Shown in pieces: positions 34,564 to 46,834 of a stretch of DNA of 64,000 nucleotides. Position 1 is the stretch's first letter; the number at the start of each line of letters is the position of its first letter. The notes beneath the pieces are model-generated. The model ran no database searches, had not been told where the DNA came from, and saw only the letters and a list, made by a program, of their open reading frames with translations. The DNA is from Litchfieldia alkalitelluris (GTDB taxonomy: Bacteria > Bacillota > Bacilli > Bacillales > Salisediminibacteriaceae), in assembly GCF_002153425.1 (NCBI RefSeq), contig NZ_KZ119600.1, positions 1,719,103 to 1,783,102 of the forward strand, given 5' to 3'. The position numbers and the translations under genes were made by a program.

Positions 34564-35592
34564 ATGTCTTATATTGATATTGTTAAGCAATTAAAAAAAG
34601 GCAGTGTTTCACCTTTATATTTATTATATGGTTCTGAAGGATATTTAATTGAGGACACACTACAACGAATAATTGATACAGGGTTAGAAGAAGGAGAGCG
34701 GGAATTCAATTTATCTAAATATGACATGAAGGAATATCCAATCGAAGTTGCTATTGAAGAAGCATATACTTTTCCATTTATGGGTGGCCGCAGAATTGTC
34801 ATTTTAAAAGATGCATTTTTCTTTACTGCAGCTAAGGAAAAAACGTCAGTGGAGCACGATTTAAATAAGCTAGAAGGATACTTAGAAAATCCTGCACCAG
34901 AAACGATTTTTATTATGGTAGCACCATATGAAAAATTGGACGAGCGTAAGAAAATCGTTAAATTAGCTAAGAAAAACGGGGCATTCATGGATGGTTCCCC
35001 ATTAGAGGAAAAAGAGCTTCACATTTGGGTTCATGAACGTGCAAAAGAGCAAGGTGTTGAGATTAATGTAGGTGCGATTGATCAATTAATTACATTATGT
35101 GGTGCACAATTAATGCTAATGGCTTCTGAACTTGTAAAGTTAGCAATTCATGTTGGAGAAGGTGCGACTATTTATCGTGATCATGTGGATTCACTTGTTG
35201 CAAGGTCCCTTGAACAAAACATTTTTGCCCTTGTAGATGGCGTAGTAAAACAGAATATCGATCAATCATGGTCTATTTATCAAGATCTCTTAAAACAGAA
35301 GGAAGAGCCGTTAAAAATTATTTCCCTAATGGTTAGGCAATTCCGTATCCTTTACCAAGTAAAACAATTGATGCAACAAGGTTATTCCCAGAAGCAAATT
35401 GCAGGTCAATTGAAACTGCATCCATATGTCGTAAAGTTAGCTGGTGGACAAGCACGGCAATTTAAAGACGAAGAACTTTTAAATTTGTTGGACCAGTTAG
35501 CAGATATGGATTATAAAATAAAAACAGGACAACTGGATAAGTTTCTTGCTGTAGAATTATTTTTCTCCAAGCGTAGCAGACAGAAAGTATAA
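34564..35592 (+). CDS. holA: DNA polymerase III delta subunit
   Basis: The 342-residue protein matches HolA/YqeN: N-terminal SPLYLLYGSEGYLIEDTLQR, FMGGRRIVILKDAFFF, and the C-terminal collar domain with DQLADMDYKIKTGQLD. It opens the beta clamp within the clamp loader. ATG 34564 is chosen as closest to the family N-terminus with GAGAGGAG about 12 nt upstream; ATG 34540 precedes that site. It has its own terminator and converges on rpsT. Confidence 0.95.
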   Translation: MSYIDIVKQLKKGSVSPLYLLYGSEGYLIEDTLQRIIDTGLEEGEREFNLSKYDMKEYPIEVAIEEAYTFPFMGGRRIVILKDAFFFTAAKEKTSVEHDLNKLEGYLENPAPETIFIMVAPYEKLDERKKIVKLAKKNGAFMDGSPLEEKELHIWVHERAKEQGVEINVGAIDQLITLCGAQLMLMASELVKLAIHVGEGATIYRDHVDSLVARSLEQNIFALVDGVVKQNIDQSWSIYQDLLKQKEEPLKIISLMVRQFRILYQVKQLMQQGYSQKQIAGQLKLHPYVVKLAGGQARQFKDEELLNLLDQLADMDYKIKTGQLDKFLAVELFFSKRSRQKV

Positions 35593-35630
35593 GGGAATGA
35601 TTATAACTGGAATAGGAATATTGGTCTAAA

Positions 35631-35663
35631 AAGAACTGGGTTTAAGAGATCCAGTTCTTTTTT
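35631..35663 (+). terminator. Terminator after holA
   Basis: AAGAACTGG and CCAGTTCTT form a perfect 9-bp stem followed by TTTT. Confidence 0.85.
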
Positions 35664-35696
35664 GCTCAAAGATTAAACTTAAAAAAACCATATAAA

Positions 35697-35726
35697 AAGG
35701 CATTCAACCTTGATAGGGAATGCCTT
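35697..35726 (-). terminator. Terminator after rpsT
   Basis: AAGGCATTC and GAATGCCTT form a perfect 9-bp stem. Read on the minus strand it is followed by TTTATAT. Confidence 0.85.
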
Positions 35727-35732
35727 CATACA

Positions 35733-35999
35733 TTATGCTGTTACTTCGTTTAGACGCTTTTGTAAGCTTGACTTTTGACGGTTTGCTGCGTTTTTATGAA
35801 TAAGCCCTCTGTTAGCTGCTTTATCAATCTTTTTAGTTGCCACCAAGAATGCTTCTTTAGCACCTTCAACGTCTTTATTTTCAGCTTTTGTGTTAAACGT
35901 TTTTACAGCTGTACGTAATTCAGATTTGAAAGACGCATTTTGAGCACGACGCTTTTCGCTAGTTTGAACACGTTTGATAGCAGATTTAATGTTTGCCAT
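35733..35999 (-). CDS. rpsT: 30S ribosomal protein S20
   Basis: The 88-residue, Lys/Arg/Ala-rich helical protein begins [20 protein letters not shown] and ends with the typical [20 protein letters not shown]. It binds 16S rRNA early in 30S assembly. ATG 35999 lies 7 nt after GGAGGT; the GTG overlapping that site is rejected. It is divergent from gpr, as in B. subtilis. Confidence 0.98.
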   Translation of the reverse strand: MANIKSAIKRVQTSEKRRAQNASFKSELRTAVKTFNTKAENKDVEGAKEAFLVATKKIDKAANRGLIHKNAANRQKSSLQKRLNEVTA

Positions 36000-36190
36000 C
36001 CAATTCACCTCCTTGATGCAACTGTACTGTAATAACCAATCGTTTTCCGTGCAACACTAAGGATTGTACCAAAAGCCATTTTAAAATGCAATAAAAAATT
36101 GCGAAATCTGTCAAGTAAACCTACTTTATACTCTCATTAGTGCAAATATCTTTTTGATGATGGGCACATTAAAAACAGGGGTGATTAACG

Positions 36191-37378
36191 TTGAGTAAGG
36201 AATTGGATTTAAGCAAATATCAAGTTCGAACAGATCTAGCGGTTGAAGCACATGAAATGCTTTTAGAGCGTAATAAACATCAACGGCAAAATCCTCAAGT
36301 TGGGCAGCGTCAAGAAGCTGGGCAGGATCAGCAGATAGATCAAGCCAAACAGGGGGAAGAACAAAGGGAAACAATTGACGGTATTGTTGTAAAAGATCGA
36401 GACGTAGATGGTATTAAGATAACGAAGGTAGAAATATCGGATCAAGCTCAAGAGCAAATTGGAAAAAAAGCAGGTCAATACTTAACATTTGAAGTTCAAG
36501 GAATTCGTCAGAAGGATACGGAATTACAAGATAAAGTTGAAGAGGTTTTCGCAAAGGAATTTAATTATTTTTTAAAGGAATTAGGAATTAACGAAGATGC
36601 AAGGTGTCTAGTTGTCGGACTTGGGAACTGGAATGTGACCCCTGATGCACTTGGTCCACTTGTGGTAGAAAACTTAACTGTAACAAGTCATTTATTTGAA
36701 TTGCAACCTGAAAATGTCCAAGACGGATTTAGGCCAGTAAGTGCCATGACTCCAGGGGTAATGGGGATAACAGGGATTGAAACTAGTGACATAATTATGG
36801 GAGTGGTGGAAAAAACGAAGCCTGATTTTATCATTGCAATCGATGCACTAGCGTCTAGATCCATTGAGAGAGTAAATACAACGATACAAATATCGGATAC
36901 GGGAATCCATCCTGGTTCCGGCGTAGGTAATAAACGAAAAGAATTATCAAAAGAAGTTTTAGGAATACCAGTCATTGCCGTTGGAATTCCAACTGTGGTT
37001 GATGCAGTATCCATTACAAGTGATACGATTGATTATGTGTTAAAGCATTTTGGAAGGGAAATGCGTGATCAAGGAAACGCAAGGAGAGCCCTTGCACCTG
37101 CTGGTATGACTTTCGGAGAAAAACGCAAGCTTACGGATGAAGATATGCCAGGAGAGCAGGAACGTCAGCAATATTTAGGAATTGTTGGTGGACTTGAGGA
37201 GAGTGAAAAAAGACAATTAATTCAAGAAGTTCTAGCTCCATTGGGGCAAAACCTCATGGTTACTCCTAAAGAAGTTGATGCCTTTATTGAAGACATGGGA
37301 AATGTTCTCGCGCAAGGCTTAAATGCAGCATTGCATGGAGATATTAACCAAGACAATGTGGGATCATATACACATTAA
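36191..37378 (+). CDS. gpr: Spore germination protease GPR
   Basis: The 395-residue zymogen degrades small acid-soluble spore proteins at germination. The conserved body is [54 protein letters not shown] and [14 protein letters not shown]. The autoprocessing region [11 protein letters not shown] is at residues about 9-18. Compared with B. subtilis GPR it has about 25 extra, Gln-rich residues (about 31-58, such as [20 protein letters not shown]) just after the cleavage site. The start is TTG 36191 behind GGGGTG. It is expressed in the forespore (sigma-F/G) in known species; two terminators follow. Confidence 0.96.
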   Translation: MSKELDLSKYQVRTDLAVEAHEMLLERNKHQRQNPQVGQRQEAGQDQQIDQAKQGEEQRETIDGIVVKDRDVDGIKITKVEISDQAQEQIGKKAGQYLTFEVQGIRQKDTELQDKVEEVFAKEFNYFLKELGINEDARCLVVGLGNWNVTPDALGPLVVENLTVTSHLFELQPENVQDGFRPVSAMTPGVMGITGIETSDIIMGVVEKTKPDFIIAIDALASRSIERVNTTIQISDTGIHPGSGVGNKRKELSKEVLGIPVIAVGIPTVVDAVSITSDTIDYVLKHFGREMRDQGNARRALAPAGMTFGEKRKLTDEDMPGEQERQQYLGIVGGLEESEKRQLIQEVLAPLGQNLMVTPKEVDAFIEDMGNVLAQGLNAALHGDINQDNVGSYTH

Positions 37379-37381
37379 CAA

Positions 37382-37406
37382 AATAAGGGAAGTTTCTTCC
37401 CTTATT
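37382..37406 (+). terminator. Terminator 1 after gpr
   Basis: AATAAGGGAAG and CTTCCCTTATT pair perfectly around TTT, directly after the stop codon. The following T-run is short. Confidence 0.7.
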
Positions 37407-37468
37407 ATATCAATCCATGTGGTGCTGATTCCCTCATTGCTCCGAGCCGAACTCTCTTTATAAACAAA

Positions 37469-37497
37469 GGCATGAAGATTGATTCTTCATGCCTTTT
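37469..37497 (+). terminator. Terminator 2 after gpr
   Basis: GGCATGAAGA and TCTTCATGCC pair over 10 bp, followed by TTTT. The remaining 37498-37694 interval holds the spoIIP promoter region and no gene. Confidence 0.75.
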
Positions 37498-37694
37498 ACT
37501 ATGGGGATATCTGTGATTTTGCGAAAATCAACAGCAAAGTTTAACAGAGCCTTTACTTTTAATTTTCCTTGCTGAAAACTAGTAGATAGATTTGTTAATA
37601 GATCTCTCTATTTTTTTCTACTAAAAAAGGTCTAATTCTATCAGTCTGTTCATAGATATAGTCGTGAGAAGAGAACAGGGAGGATGAAAATCCT

Positions 37695-38942
37695 ATGGGA
37701 AGACGACCGAAACGACGTAGAAAACATCACATACACAGAAGAGGTGGAAGCCTTCCTAAGCGAGGTACAAGCCTACAGTTAAATGGAACGAGTATACAAA
37801 AAGCACTATTTACACTAGTGATGAGCATAGTGTCTTTGTTTTTCTTTATTTCAATTTTGACAGCATTTGGACCTGGATATTCCCTATCATCAGACTCTAT
37901 AAATGATGCTAGTAAAAATATATCGAAGGAGTTATTCGTCTCTATTATGGGTATGGAGAACCCTTATTTTACACAGGCATTACCTGAAGATTACTCACCG
38001 CCATCTGTTTCTGCAGCGGTATTTGAACTAGCTACTAGTATTGATCCGGGAGACCATCGAACGTTATTAGGTCGAGAATTGCCTGGATTTGCGCAATTTG
38101 ATGGACGAATTTTAGTAGCTGGGGAAGGTGTGGATTATACGAATATGCCAATCGAATCCTCACCACCAATGGATGTATTAATGGCTGAGAGAGAAGCGGC
38201 AACCGAGCGATTAGATGAAATGGATCAAATACGTGAAGAGATGGGTGGAAGTGAAGGAGAGATAGAGGTTTTAGACAATATCGTCCACATCATACACTCG
38301 CATAACAGGGAATCCTATTTACCTGAATTAACAGATGAAGATGATCCTAACCGTGCCTTCCATGACTCAGTTAATATAACACTAGTAGGAGAGAGGCTAG
38401 GGTTAGAGTTAAGGAAATATGGTATTGGATCAGAAGTAGATAACAGTGATATTAATGCCAAACTAAATGAACGTGGTTGGCAGTATGGTCAGTCTTATAA
38501 CATGGCTAGGGAAGTTTTAACAGAAGCAATTGAGGAGCATGGAGAATTCGAATATTACTTTGATCTTCATAGAGACTCACAGCCGAGGGAAGTAACGACC
38601 GCTGAAATTAATGGTGAAAACTATGCTCAAATTTTGTTTGTCGTAGGTGGAGGAAATCCTAACCATGAACAAAATCTAGCATTAATGGAAAAACTACATC
38701 GCAAAATTGAAGATAAAAAGCCAGGATTATCAAGAGGGGTCTTTGATCCAAGTGGACCTGGAAGAAATGGCGTTTATAATCAAGACATTTCACCAAACTC
38801 TATTTTAATTGAATTCGGTGGTGTAGGTAATACTTTAGAGGAAGTCTACCGCAGTGTTGAAGTTTTCGCAGAGGTATTTAGTGACTATTATTGGGAAATA
38901 AATGAAGATAGAATCGTTGGCACAGAGAAGGAGGAAGAATAA
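37695..38942 (+). CDS. spoIIP: Stage II sporulation protein P
   Basis: The 415-residue protein has a very basic N-terminus (GRRPKRRRKHHIHRRGG), a membrane helix (ALFTLVMSIVSLFFFISILT, about residues 36-55) and an external catalytic domain with VHIIHSHNRESYLPEL, YYFDLHRDSQPREVTTAEIN and SILIEFGGVGNTLEEVYRS. SpoIIP is the amidase/endopeptidase that works with SpoIID and SpoIIM to thin septal peptidoglycan and drive engulfment. ATG 37695 follows GGAGG. Its stop overlaps the next gene by 1 nt. Confidence 0.96.
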   Translation: MGRRPKRRRKHHIHRRGGSLPKRGTSLQLNGTSIQKALFTLVMSIVSLFFFISILTAFGPGYSLSSDSINDASKNISKELFVSIMGMENPYFTQALPEDYSPPSVSAAVFELATSIDPGDHRTLLGRELPGFAQFDGRILVAGEGVDYTNMPIESSPPMDVLMAEREAATERLDEMDQIREEMGGSEGEIEVLDNIVHIIHSHNRESYLPELTDEDDPNRAFHDSVNITLVGERLGLELRKYGIGSEVDNSDINAKLNERGWQYGQSYNMAREVLTEAIEEHGEFEYYFDLHRDSQPREVTTAEINGENYAQILFVVGGGNPNHEQNLALMEKLHRKIEDKKPGLSRGVFDPSGPGRNGVYNQDISPNSILIEFGGVGNTLEEVYRSVEVFAEVFSDYYWEINEDRIVGTEKEEE

Positions 38943-39442
38943 TGGGTCATATTTTATCTAAAGTATTACTCTTTTCTGCCATATTAATGTTAGGGTTTAT
39001 TTTCGGAGTTGTGTACAGTAATCATGTTGGAGGATCTAGTTCAGACCAATGGACTGAAGGTAATAGAACAAGCGGGAATACAGTGAGCACAGTTGAAGAC
39101 GTTGATGATAAAACTGAAGATTTAAGGGAGTCTCAGGAAGAAGCTTCCTCCATCTATCCTGGATTTATACTAAAAACAAATGAAGAGTCAAACTCTAATC
39201 AAAAGGCAGAGGAGTCTGAACTCAAAATTGAAATGGAAGACGAGGAGCATAGGGTCGTTTATGATCAGGAAATGGAGTCTATCAGGAATGATCTATTGAA
39301 AGATATTGATGTTCAGCGAGACCTTTTAGAGAAGCAAAGACATGTGAATCATACAGGTGGCTTGTTTTCAGAGATGGGAATCAAAACGACAGATGCTTTT
39401 GAGGGAGTATTCAAACGATTGTTCTCTATGGTAAGCAGGTAA
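38942..39442 (+). CDS. yqxA: YqxA-like membrane-anchored protein, partner of spoIIP in the operon
   Basis: The 166-residue protein has an N-terminal membrane helix (VLLFSAILMLGFIFGVVYSN, residues about 8-27) and a Glu/Asp/Ser-rich soluble part with likely coiled coil near residues 85-140. It starts inside the spoIIP stop region (overlap), so it is co-translated with it. B. subtilis has yqxA at the same place. Sequence likeness beyond the N-terminal part is weak, so the symbol rests mainly on position. Function is unknown, perhaps in sporulation. Confidence 0.7.
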   Translation: MGHILSKVLLFSAILMLGFIFGVVYSNHVGGSSSDQWTEGNRTSGNTVSTVEDVDDKTEDLRESQEEASSIYPGFILKTNEESNSNQKAEESELKIEMEDEEHRVVYDQEMESIRNDLLKDIDVQRDLLEKQRHVNHTGGLFSEMGIKTTDAFEGVFKRLFSMVSR

Positions 39443-39474
39443 ACCTATTTCAGACATGGTAATAAACTGATACT

Positions 39475-39517
39475 GCGTTTAAACTTATATTGCATAAGTT
39501 TAGGCGCTTTTATTTTG
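39475..39517 (+). terminator. Terminator after spoIIP-yqxA
   Basis: GCGTTTAAACTTAT and ATAAGTTTAGGCGC pair over 14 positions (two G-U) around ATTGC, followed by TTTTATTTT. Confidence 0.85.
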
Positions 39518-39530
39518 AAAAGCCAGCCTT

Positions 39531-39606
39531 TCCACGGCAAAGAAGACACTACTAAGAATGAACATGTCACACTTGTAGCTAGTGTGAAAGCGAGTAAACC
39601 GTAGTT
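39531..39606. repeat. Diverged dispersed repeat element (copy 3, inverted relative to 31287-31365)
   Basis: Its reverse complement carries ACTCGCTTTCACAC ... CATTCTTAGTAGTGTCTTCT then TTGCCG, closely paralleling 31287-31365. It sits in the 366-bp gap before lepA; no gene is seen there. Confidence 0.6.
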
Positions 39607-39808
39607 TAATACAACAGGACCTATTTGCAGGATAGACTTTTAATTAAAAAGATATTTGATGAATATGCATGGTTATTGCTATAATAAGCAATAGTCTGTT
39701 TATTGAGATGTACATAAGAATGGAAGGTGCACAGTTTTGAAGTGAGGTTCACTGACCAGTATTAAGACATCGTCCTATTCTTTTTATATTATTGGGAGTG
39801 ATTGTATC

Positions 39809-41641
39809 ATGAAACATGAAGATCGCGTAAAACGTCGGGAAAAAATACGTAATTTTTCCATTATCGCACATATTGATCATGGGAAATCAACGCTAGCTGA
39901 CCGTATTCTTGAGAAAACAAGTGCACTAACGCAGCGTGAAATGAAAGAGCAAATGCTAGACGCCATGGACCTTGAGAGGGAACGTGGAATTACAATAAAA
40001 CTAAATGCAGTTCAACTAAAATATAAAGCAAATGATGGAGAGGAATATATTTTCCATTTGATTGATACTCCAGGACATGTGGATTTCACTTATGAAGTAT
40101 CTCGAAGTCTCGCTGCTTGTGAAGGAGCCCTTTTAATTGTTGATGCAGCACAAGGGATTGAAGCGCAGACTTTGGCAAACGTTTATCTTGCGTTAGATAA
40201 TGATCTTGAAATTTTGCCTGTCATAAATAAAATTGATTTACCGAGTGCTGAGCCTGAGCGAGTAAAGCAGGAAGTAGAAGATGTAATCGGACTTCCTCAA
40301 GAAGATTGTCTTTTGGCCTCAGCGAAAAGTGGTATTGGTATTGAGGAAATTCTTGAAGCCATCGTAGATAAAGTTCCACCACCTGATGGTGATCCAGCAG
40401 CGCCATTAAAAGCAATGATATTTGACTCCCTCTATGACCCTTACCGTGGTGTCATTGTGTATATGAAGGTTGTAGAAGGTACTGTAAAACCAGGGGATAA
40501 AGTAAAGATGATGGCTACTGGGAAAGAATTTGAAGTTCAGGAGCTTGGAGTATTTACGCCAAAGCCTGATAAAAGGGACGAACTCACTGTTGGTGATGTA
40601 GGCTTTATGGTCGCTGCAATTAAGAACGTTGGTGACACGCAAGTTGGTGATACAGTAACAAGTGCAGAGAATCCGACTGATGAACCACTTCCTGGATATA
40701 GAAAGCTTAATCCAATGGTATTCTGTGGTTTATACCCTGTTGACACAAACGATTATAACGATTTAAGAGAAGCGTTAGAAAAATTAGAATTAAATGATGC
40801 ATCATTACAATATGAACCAGAAACATCTCAAGCATTAGGCTTTGGTTTCCGTTGTGGGTTCTTAGGACTTCTTCATATGGAAATCATTCAAGAAAGAATC
40901 GAACGTGAGTTTAATATCGACTTAATCACAACGGCGCCAAGTGTTATTTATCAAGTACACTTAACTGATGGAGAATTGATTAGAATTGATAACCCATCAA
41001 ATATGCCTGATGCTCAGAAAATTGAATATGTGGAAGAACCGTATGTAAAAGCACAAGTGATGGTACCTAATGACTATGTTGGAGCTGTAATGGAGCTCTG
41101 CCAGAAAAAACGCGGCGACTATCTTGATATGCAGTATATGGACGAAAATAGAGTAAATATCATCTATGAAATTCCATTGTCTGAGATTGTCTTTGACTTT
41201 TTTGACACGTTGAAATCAAATACGAAGGGCTATGCTTCCTTTGACTATGAAATGATAGGATATAAAGAAAGTCGATTAGTGAAAATGGATATCCTACTAA
41301 ATGCTGAGCAAATCGATGCACTTTCTATCATTGTCCATCGTGATTCAGCTTATCAACGTGGTAAAATCATTGTTGAAAAGCTGAAGCAGTTAATTCCAAG
41401 GCAGCAGTTCGAAGTGCCTGTACAAGCGAGTATTGGTCAAAAAATCATTGCCCGATCAACAATAAAAGCGATGAGAAAAAATGTTTTAGCTAAATGTTAC
41501 GGTGGGGATATTTCTCGTAAACGTAAATTACTTGAGAAGCAAAAAGAAGGTAAAAAGCGGATGAAGAGCGTAGGAAGTGTAGATGTACCACAAGAAGCAT
41601 TCATGTCAGTATTAAGCATGGATGAAGGAGATAAGAAGTAA
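39809..41641 (+). CDS. lepA: Elongation factor 4 (LepA)
   Basis: The 610-residue GTPase has G1 [10 protein letters not shown] (about residues 21-30), G3 DTPGHVDF and G4 NKIDLPSA, followed by EF-G-like domains II, III and V and the LepA-specific C-terminal domain ([40 protein letters not shown]). EF4 back-translocates stalled ribosomes or acts in 30S biogenesis. The ATG at 39809 follows GGGAGTG. hemW follows 78 nt later, as in other bacilli. Confidence 0.97.
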   Translation: MKHEDRVKRREKIRNFSIIAHIDHGKSTLADRILEKTSALTQREMKEQMLDAMDLERERGITIKLNAVQLKYKANDGEEYIFHLIDTPGHVDFTYEVSRSLAACEGALLIVDAAQGIEAQTLANVYLALDNDLEILPVINKIDLPSAEPERVKQEVEDVIGLPQEDCLLASAKSGIGIEEILEAIVDKVPPPDGDPAAPLKAMIFDSLYDPYRGVIVYMKVVEGTVKPGDKVKMMATGKEFEVQELGVFTPKPDKRDELTVGDVGFMVAAIKNVGDTQVGDTVTSAENPTDEPLPGYRKLNPMVFCGLYPVDTNDYNDLREALEKLELNDASLQYEPETSQALGFGFRCGFLGLLHMEIIQERIEREFNIDLITTAPSVIYQVHLTDGELIRIDNPSNMPDAQKIEYVEEPYVKAQVMVPNDYVGAVMELCQKKRGDYLDMQYMDENRVNIIYEIPLSEIVFDFFDTLKSNTKGYASFDYEMIGYKESRLVKMDILLNAEQIDALSIIVHRDSAYQRGKIIVEKLKQLIPRQQFEVPVQASIGQKIIARSTIKAMRKNVLAKCYGGDISRKRKLLEKQKEGKKRMKSVGSVDVPQEAFMSVLSMDEGDKK

Positions 41642-41719
41642 TTCTTCAAGGTGTGTTCAGAAGCTGATTGCTTTTGGCACACCTTAACCATTTTCAAGAA
41701 GAGAGAGGTGAAACATAAT

Positions 41720-42862
41720 ATGCCGAAGGCCGTATATATACATGTACCTTTTTGTGAGCAAATATGCCATTATTGTGATTTCAATAAATTCTTTTTACAA
41801 AATCAACCTGTAGATGAGTATATAGAGTTGTGCGAAATGGAAATCAAGAATACAATTTCTAACTTCCCGACGGAAGAAGTTTCCTCTGTTTATGTTGGTG
41901 GAGGTACGCCAACCTCATTGACGACTGATCAATTAGGGCGCTTATTAGAATGGGTGAAAGAGTATTTCCCCCTAGCTGAAAACTATGAGTGGTCAGTAGA
42001 AGTGAACCCAGGAAGCGCCAATTTTGATAAGTTACAAAAGATGCAAGAAATTGGTGTGAATAGACTCAGTATTGGTGCCCAAACCTTTGATGCAGCGTTG
42101 TTAAAAAAAATAGGTAGGGACCATGAACCAGGGGACGTGGAAAAAACAGTGCAACAGGCCATTGAAGCTGGTTTTACAAACCTGTCCATTGATCTAATGA
42201 TGGGTTTGCCTGAACAAACGATGGAACAATTTCAAGAAACATTGAGACAGGTTGTAGCCCTTCCGATCCAACATATAAGTGCCTATTCCTTAAAAATAGA
42301 ACCCAAAACTGTGTTTTACCAGTTGTGGAGTAAAGGGAAGCTTCCGATGCCTGGGGACGAGTTGGAAGCCGATATGTATGAAGAATTGCGTAACACCTTG
42401 AAGGAAGCAGGGTTCACACATTATGAAATAAGTAATTTTGCAAAAAAGGGCTTTGAGAGTACGCACAATTTAACATATTGGAACAATGAGGAATATTATG
42501 GAATCGGAGCTGGCGCTCATAGTTATGTACAAGGTGTGAGACGGATAAACCACGGACCACTTCCAAAATACATGAATGCCGTAAAGCAGTCAGGTTTCCC
42601 ATATAGAGAAGAGCATCAGGTTAGTAAGACAGAAGCGATGGAAGAACATATGTTTATGGGACTAAGGAAGCTGGACGGCGTTTCATATACTAATTTTTAT
42701 AATCGGTTTGGAATTGAAATGAGAAGCATCTTTTCACAGGAAATTGACAGGCTTGTAAATGACGGCCTATTAAGGGATAACGGAAGTAGTATCCAGTTAA
42801 CAGATCATGGACTTTTACTTGGCAATGAAGTATTTGAAAAGTTTTTGTTGAAAGAACAATGA
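41720..42862 (+). CDS. hemW: Radical SAM heme chaperone HemW
   Basis: The 380-residue protein has the radical-SAM cluster CEQICHYC (CxxxCxxC) near residues 14-21, then VYVGGGTPTSLTTDQL, LSIDLMMGLPEQTMEQFQET and the HemN C-terminal domain. HemW (often called HemN/YqeR) binds heme and helps load it into respiratory proteins. It follows CYCDFNKF-like sequence lacking the extra cysteine of true coproporphyrinogen dehydrogenase. The start at ATG 41720 follows GAGAGGTG; a 23-residue upstream extension has no ribosome site. Confidence 0.94.
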   Translation: MPKAVYIHVPFCEQICHYCDFNKFFLQNQPVDEYIELCEMEIKNTISNFPTEEVSSVYVGGGTPTSLTTDQLGRLLEWVKEYFPLAENYEWSVEVNPGSANFDKLQKMQEIGVNRLSIGAQTFDAALLKKIGRDHEPGDVEKTVQQAIEAGFTNLSIDLMMGLPEQTMEQFQETLRQVVALPIQHISAYSLKIEPKTVFYQLWSKGKLPMPGDELEADMYEELRNTLKEAGFTHYEISNFAKKGFESTHNLTYWNNEEYYGIGAGAHSYVQGVRRINHGPLPKYMNAVKQSGFPYREEHQVSKTEAMEEHMFMGLRKLDGVSYTNFYNRFGIEMRSIFSQEIDRLVNDGLLRDNGSSIQLTDHGLLLGNEVFEKFLLKEQ

Positions 42863-42939
42863 ATTTAACGAAAAAAACGCTTTATTAGTGTTCAATAATT
42901 GACAACGTCATTCTACTTTTGGTAAGTTATTATATAGAT

Positions 42940-42966
42940 TTAGCACTCGACGTAAGAGAGTGCTAA
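42940..42966 (+). promoter_or_regulatory. CIRCE operator for HrcA
   Basis: TTAGCACTC (42940-42948), nine bases, then GAGTGCTAA (42958-42966) match the CIRCE consensus without mismatch, 15 nt before hrcA. HrcA binds it to repress this heat-shock operon. No second CIRCE precedes grpE, dnaK or dnaJ. Confidence 0.98.
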
Positions 42967-42981
42967 CAGGAGGGGATGCAC

Positions 42982-44010
42982 ATGTTGACTGAGCGGCAAT
43001 TGCTTATTTTAAAAGCGATTATTGATGACTATATTACCCATGCAGAACCAGTGGGATCCCGCAGTGTATCCAAACGGGAGGACATGAGCTACAGCCCGGC
43101 AACAATTAGGAATGAGATGTCGGACTTAGAAGAGCTAGGCTTTCTAGAAAAACCGCATAGTTCTGCTGGTAGAATCCCATCGCAAAAGGGATATCGTTAT
43201 TATGTTGATCATCTTTTGTCACCCCAAAAATTATCAAAAAAGGATAAAAGTGGAATTCAGTCTGTTTTTCAGGAGCGTTTTAGTGAGATTGAGGAGGTTA
43301 TTCAGCAATCGGCTAAAATCTTGTCTAATTTAACGAGCTATACGTCAATCGTACTAGGTCCTGAAGTATTTGAATCTACTTTAAAACAACTGCAGATTAT
43401 TCCCATTTCAAACGAAGCAGCAGTTGCCATCATTGTGACAGACACGGGGCATGTTGAAAACCAAACAGTGGCAATTCCTGAAGGTCTAAATACTCATGAT
43501 TTAGAAAAGGTTGTAAATATTATAAATGAGCGGTTGAAGGGGGTTCCGTTAGTTCACCTTCGTCATAAACTCACAACTGAAATTGGTAAGGTTTTAGAGA
43601 AGTATATTGATCAGTACGATCTAATGCTCTCCCTCCTTAATCGAACTTTTATTTCCCATCAAAATGAAAAAGTGTTCTTTGGTGGAAAAACAAATATATT
43701 AGCGCAACCTGAGTTTCATAATGTGGAACGAGTGAGAGAGCTATTTAACATTTTTGAAGAAAATGCTTTAATTTCAAAATTGTTCCGTGCTGAAGATCAA
43801 GGTCTTACGATAAAAATAGGCCAGGAAAATCGATTTGAGCCTTTTGATGAGTGCACAGTTATTACAGCAACGTACGCTATTGATGGAAAACATATGGGGA
43901 CAGTTGGTATATTAGGTCCAACCAGGATGGAATATCCACGAGTTGTTGGAATAATGGATTACATGGCCAAAGATTTGTCGAAGCTATTAACAAACAGGTA
44001 TAATAAATAA
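42982..44010 (+). CDS. hrcA: Heat-inducible transcription repressor HrcA
   Basis: The 342-residue repressor has an N-terminal winged helix (LTERQLLILKAIIDDYITHA, SYSPATIRNEMSDLEELGFL, HSSAGRIPSQKGYRYYVDHL) and a GAF-like C-terminal domain. It binds CIRCE and depends on GroEL for activity. ATG 42982 lies 6-7 nt after AGGAGGGG; ATG 42976 directly abuts that site. It is first in the hrcA-grpE-dnaK operon and autoregulated through CIRCE. Confidence 0.97.
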   Translation: MLTERQLLILKAIIDDYITHAEPVGSRSVSKREDMSYSPATIRNEMSDLEELGFLEKPHSSAGRIPSQKGYRYYVDHLLSPQKLSKKDKSGIQSVFQERFSEIEEVIQQSAKILSNLTSYTSIVLGPEVFESTLKQLQIIPISNEAAVAIIVTDTGHVENQTVAIPEGLNTHDLEKVVNIINERLKGVPLVHLRHKLTTEIGKVLEKYIDQYDLMLSLLNRTFISHQNEKVFFGGKTNILAQPEFHNVERVRELFNIFEENALISKLFRAEDQGLTIKIGQENRFEPFDECTVITATYAIDGKHMGTVGILGPTRMEYPRVVGIMDYMAKDLSKLLTNRYNK

Positions 44011-44210
44011 TTTATTATGTTTCTCTTGACAAATGAGAAGAATATATTTATTCTCCAACATTGTATGTGTTTTGAGGAGTCTAAATTGTACTCCTCATAT
44101 CAACATGCTTTAATAGGGAAAGTTAATCGAGACCTGAAAGATTCGAGATTGGCTATGGGATTTAGTTCGATAAAAAACTATTAATTTATTTTATTGAGGA
44201 GGTGAATTTC

Positions 44211-44813
44211 GTGGAAAACCAAGATAAATATACAGATGAAGCTGTAGAAGTTGAAGAGCAAGAAAACAATGAAGATGCAACATCTGAAGAGGAAAGCAGC
44301 AATGAAGAAGAGGTTGTATTAGAATCTACAGATGAACAACAGGAATCTGTAGAAGGTGAATCTATTTCACCTGTCCAAGAACTAGAAGCTAAATTAGAAG
44401 AGTCAAATAACCGATTCCTTCGCTTACAGGCTGATTACGAAAACTTCCGCCGCCGCACTAGACAAGAAAAAGAGGCGGATGCGAAATATAGATCACAGCG
44501 TCTTGCAGAAGAACTATTACCTGCTATGGATAATTTCGAAAGAGCATTAAATATACAGGTTGAGTCTGAAGAAGCCACAAGCCTTTTAGAAGGTATGGAA
44601 ATGGTCTACAGACAACTGAAGGACGCATTGAAAAAAGAAGGTGTCGAACCTGTAGAATCAGTAGGTATGCCTTTTGATCCTCACTTCCATCAGGCAGTGA
44701 TGCAAGTGGAAGAGGAAGGGTATGACTCCAATGTTGTTGTGGAGGAGCTCCAAAAGGGATATAAAATAAAAGACCGTGTAATAAGACCAGCAATGGTTAA
44801 GGTAAATCAATAG
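44211..44813 (+). CDS. grpE: Nucleotide exchange factor GrpE
   Basis: The 200-residue protein has an acidic N-terminus (about residues 1-60), a long coiled coil, and the GrpE core [19 protein letters not shown] and [15 protein letters not shown], ending VIRPAMVKV. It exchanges ADP for ATP on DnaK. The start is GTG 44211; another GTG at 44202 lies within the GAGGAGG site. A 200-nt spacer separates it from hrcA. Confidence 0.97.
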   Translation: MENQDKYTDEAVEVEEQENNEDATSEEESSNEEEVVLESTDEQQESVEGESISPVQELEAKLEESNNRFLRLQADYENFRRRTRQEKEADAKYRSQRLAEELLPAMDNFERALNIQVESEEATSLLEGMEMVYRQLKDALKKEGVEPVESVGMPFDPHFHQAVMQVEEEGYDSNVVVEELQKGYKIKDRVIRPAMVKVNQ

Positions 44814-44835
44814 ATTAATCATTACATATGAATAA

Positions 44836-46695
<1,860 letters not shown>

Positions 46696-46707
46696 GCTAA
46701 TGTTTTA

Positions 46708-46741
46708 AAAGTCAAAGTCAGATATGGCTTTGACTTTTTTC
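46708..46741 (+). terminator. Terminator or attenuator between dnaK and dnaJ
   Basis: AAAGTCAAAG and CTTTGACTTT form a perfect 10-bp stem followed by TTT. It could reduce read-through into dnaJ. Confidence 0.75.
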
Positions 46742-46834
46742 ACGAAAAACATGGGAACTGCTGGGAGAGTGTTGCCTGTTTTTCTTGTGGATGTTAACAT
46801 ATTCGTTATGGATTAGCAGTCGGGAGTGGATAGA

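Noticed and set aside
42899-42933. SigA promoter TTGACA with TATTAT upstream of hrcA
   Set aside because: The two hexamers are 23 bp apart, too far for a standard promoter. A promoter surely exists near CIRCE, but I cannot place it.
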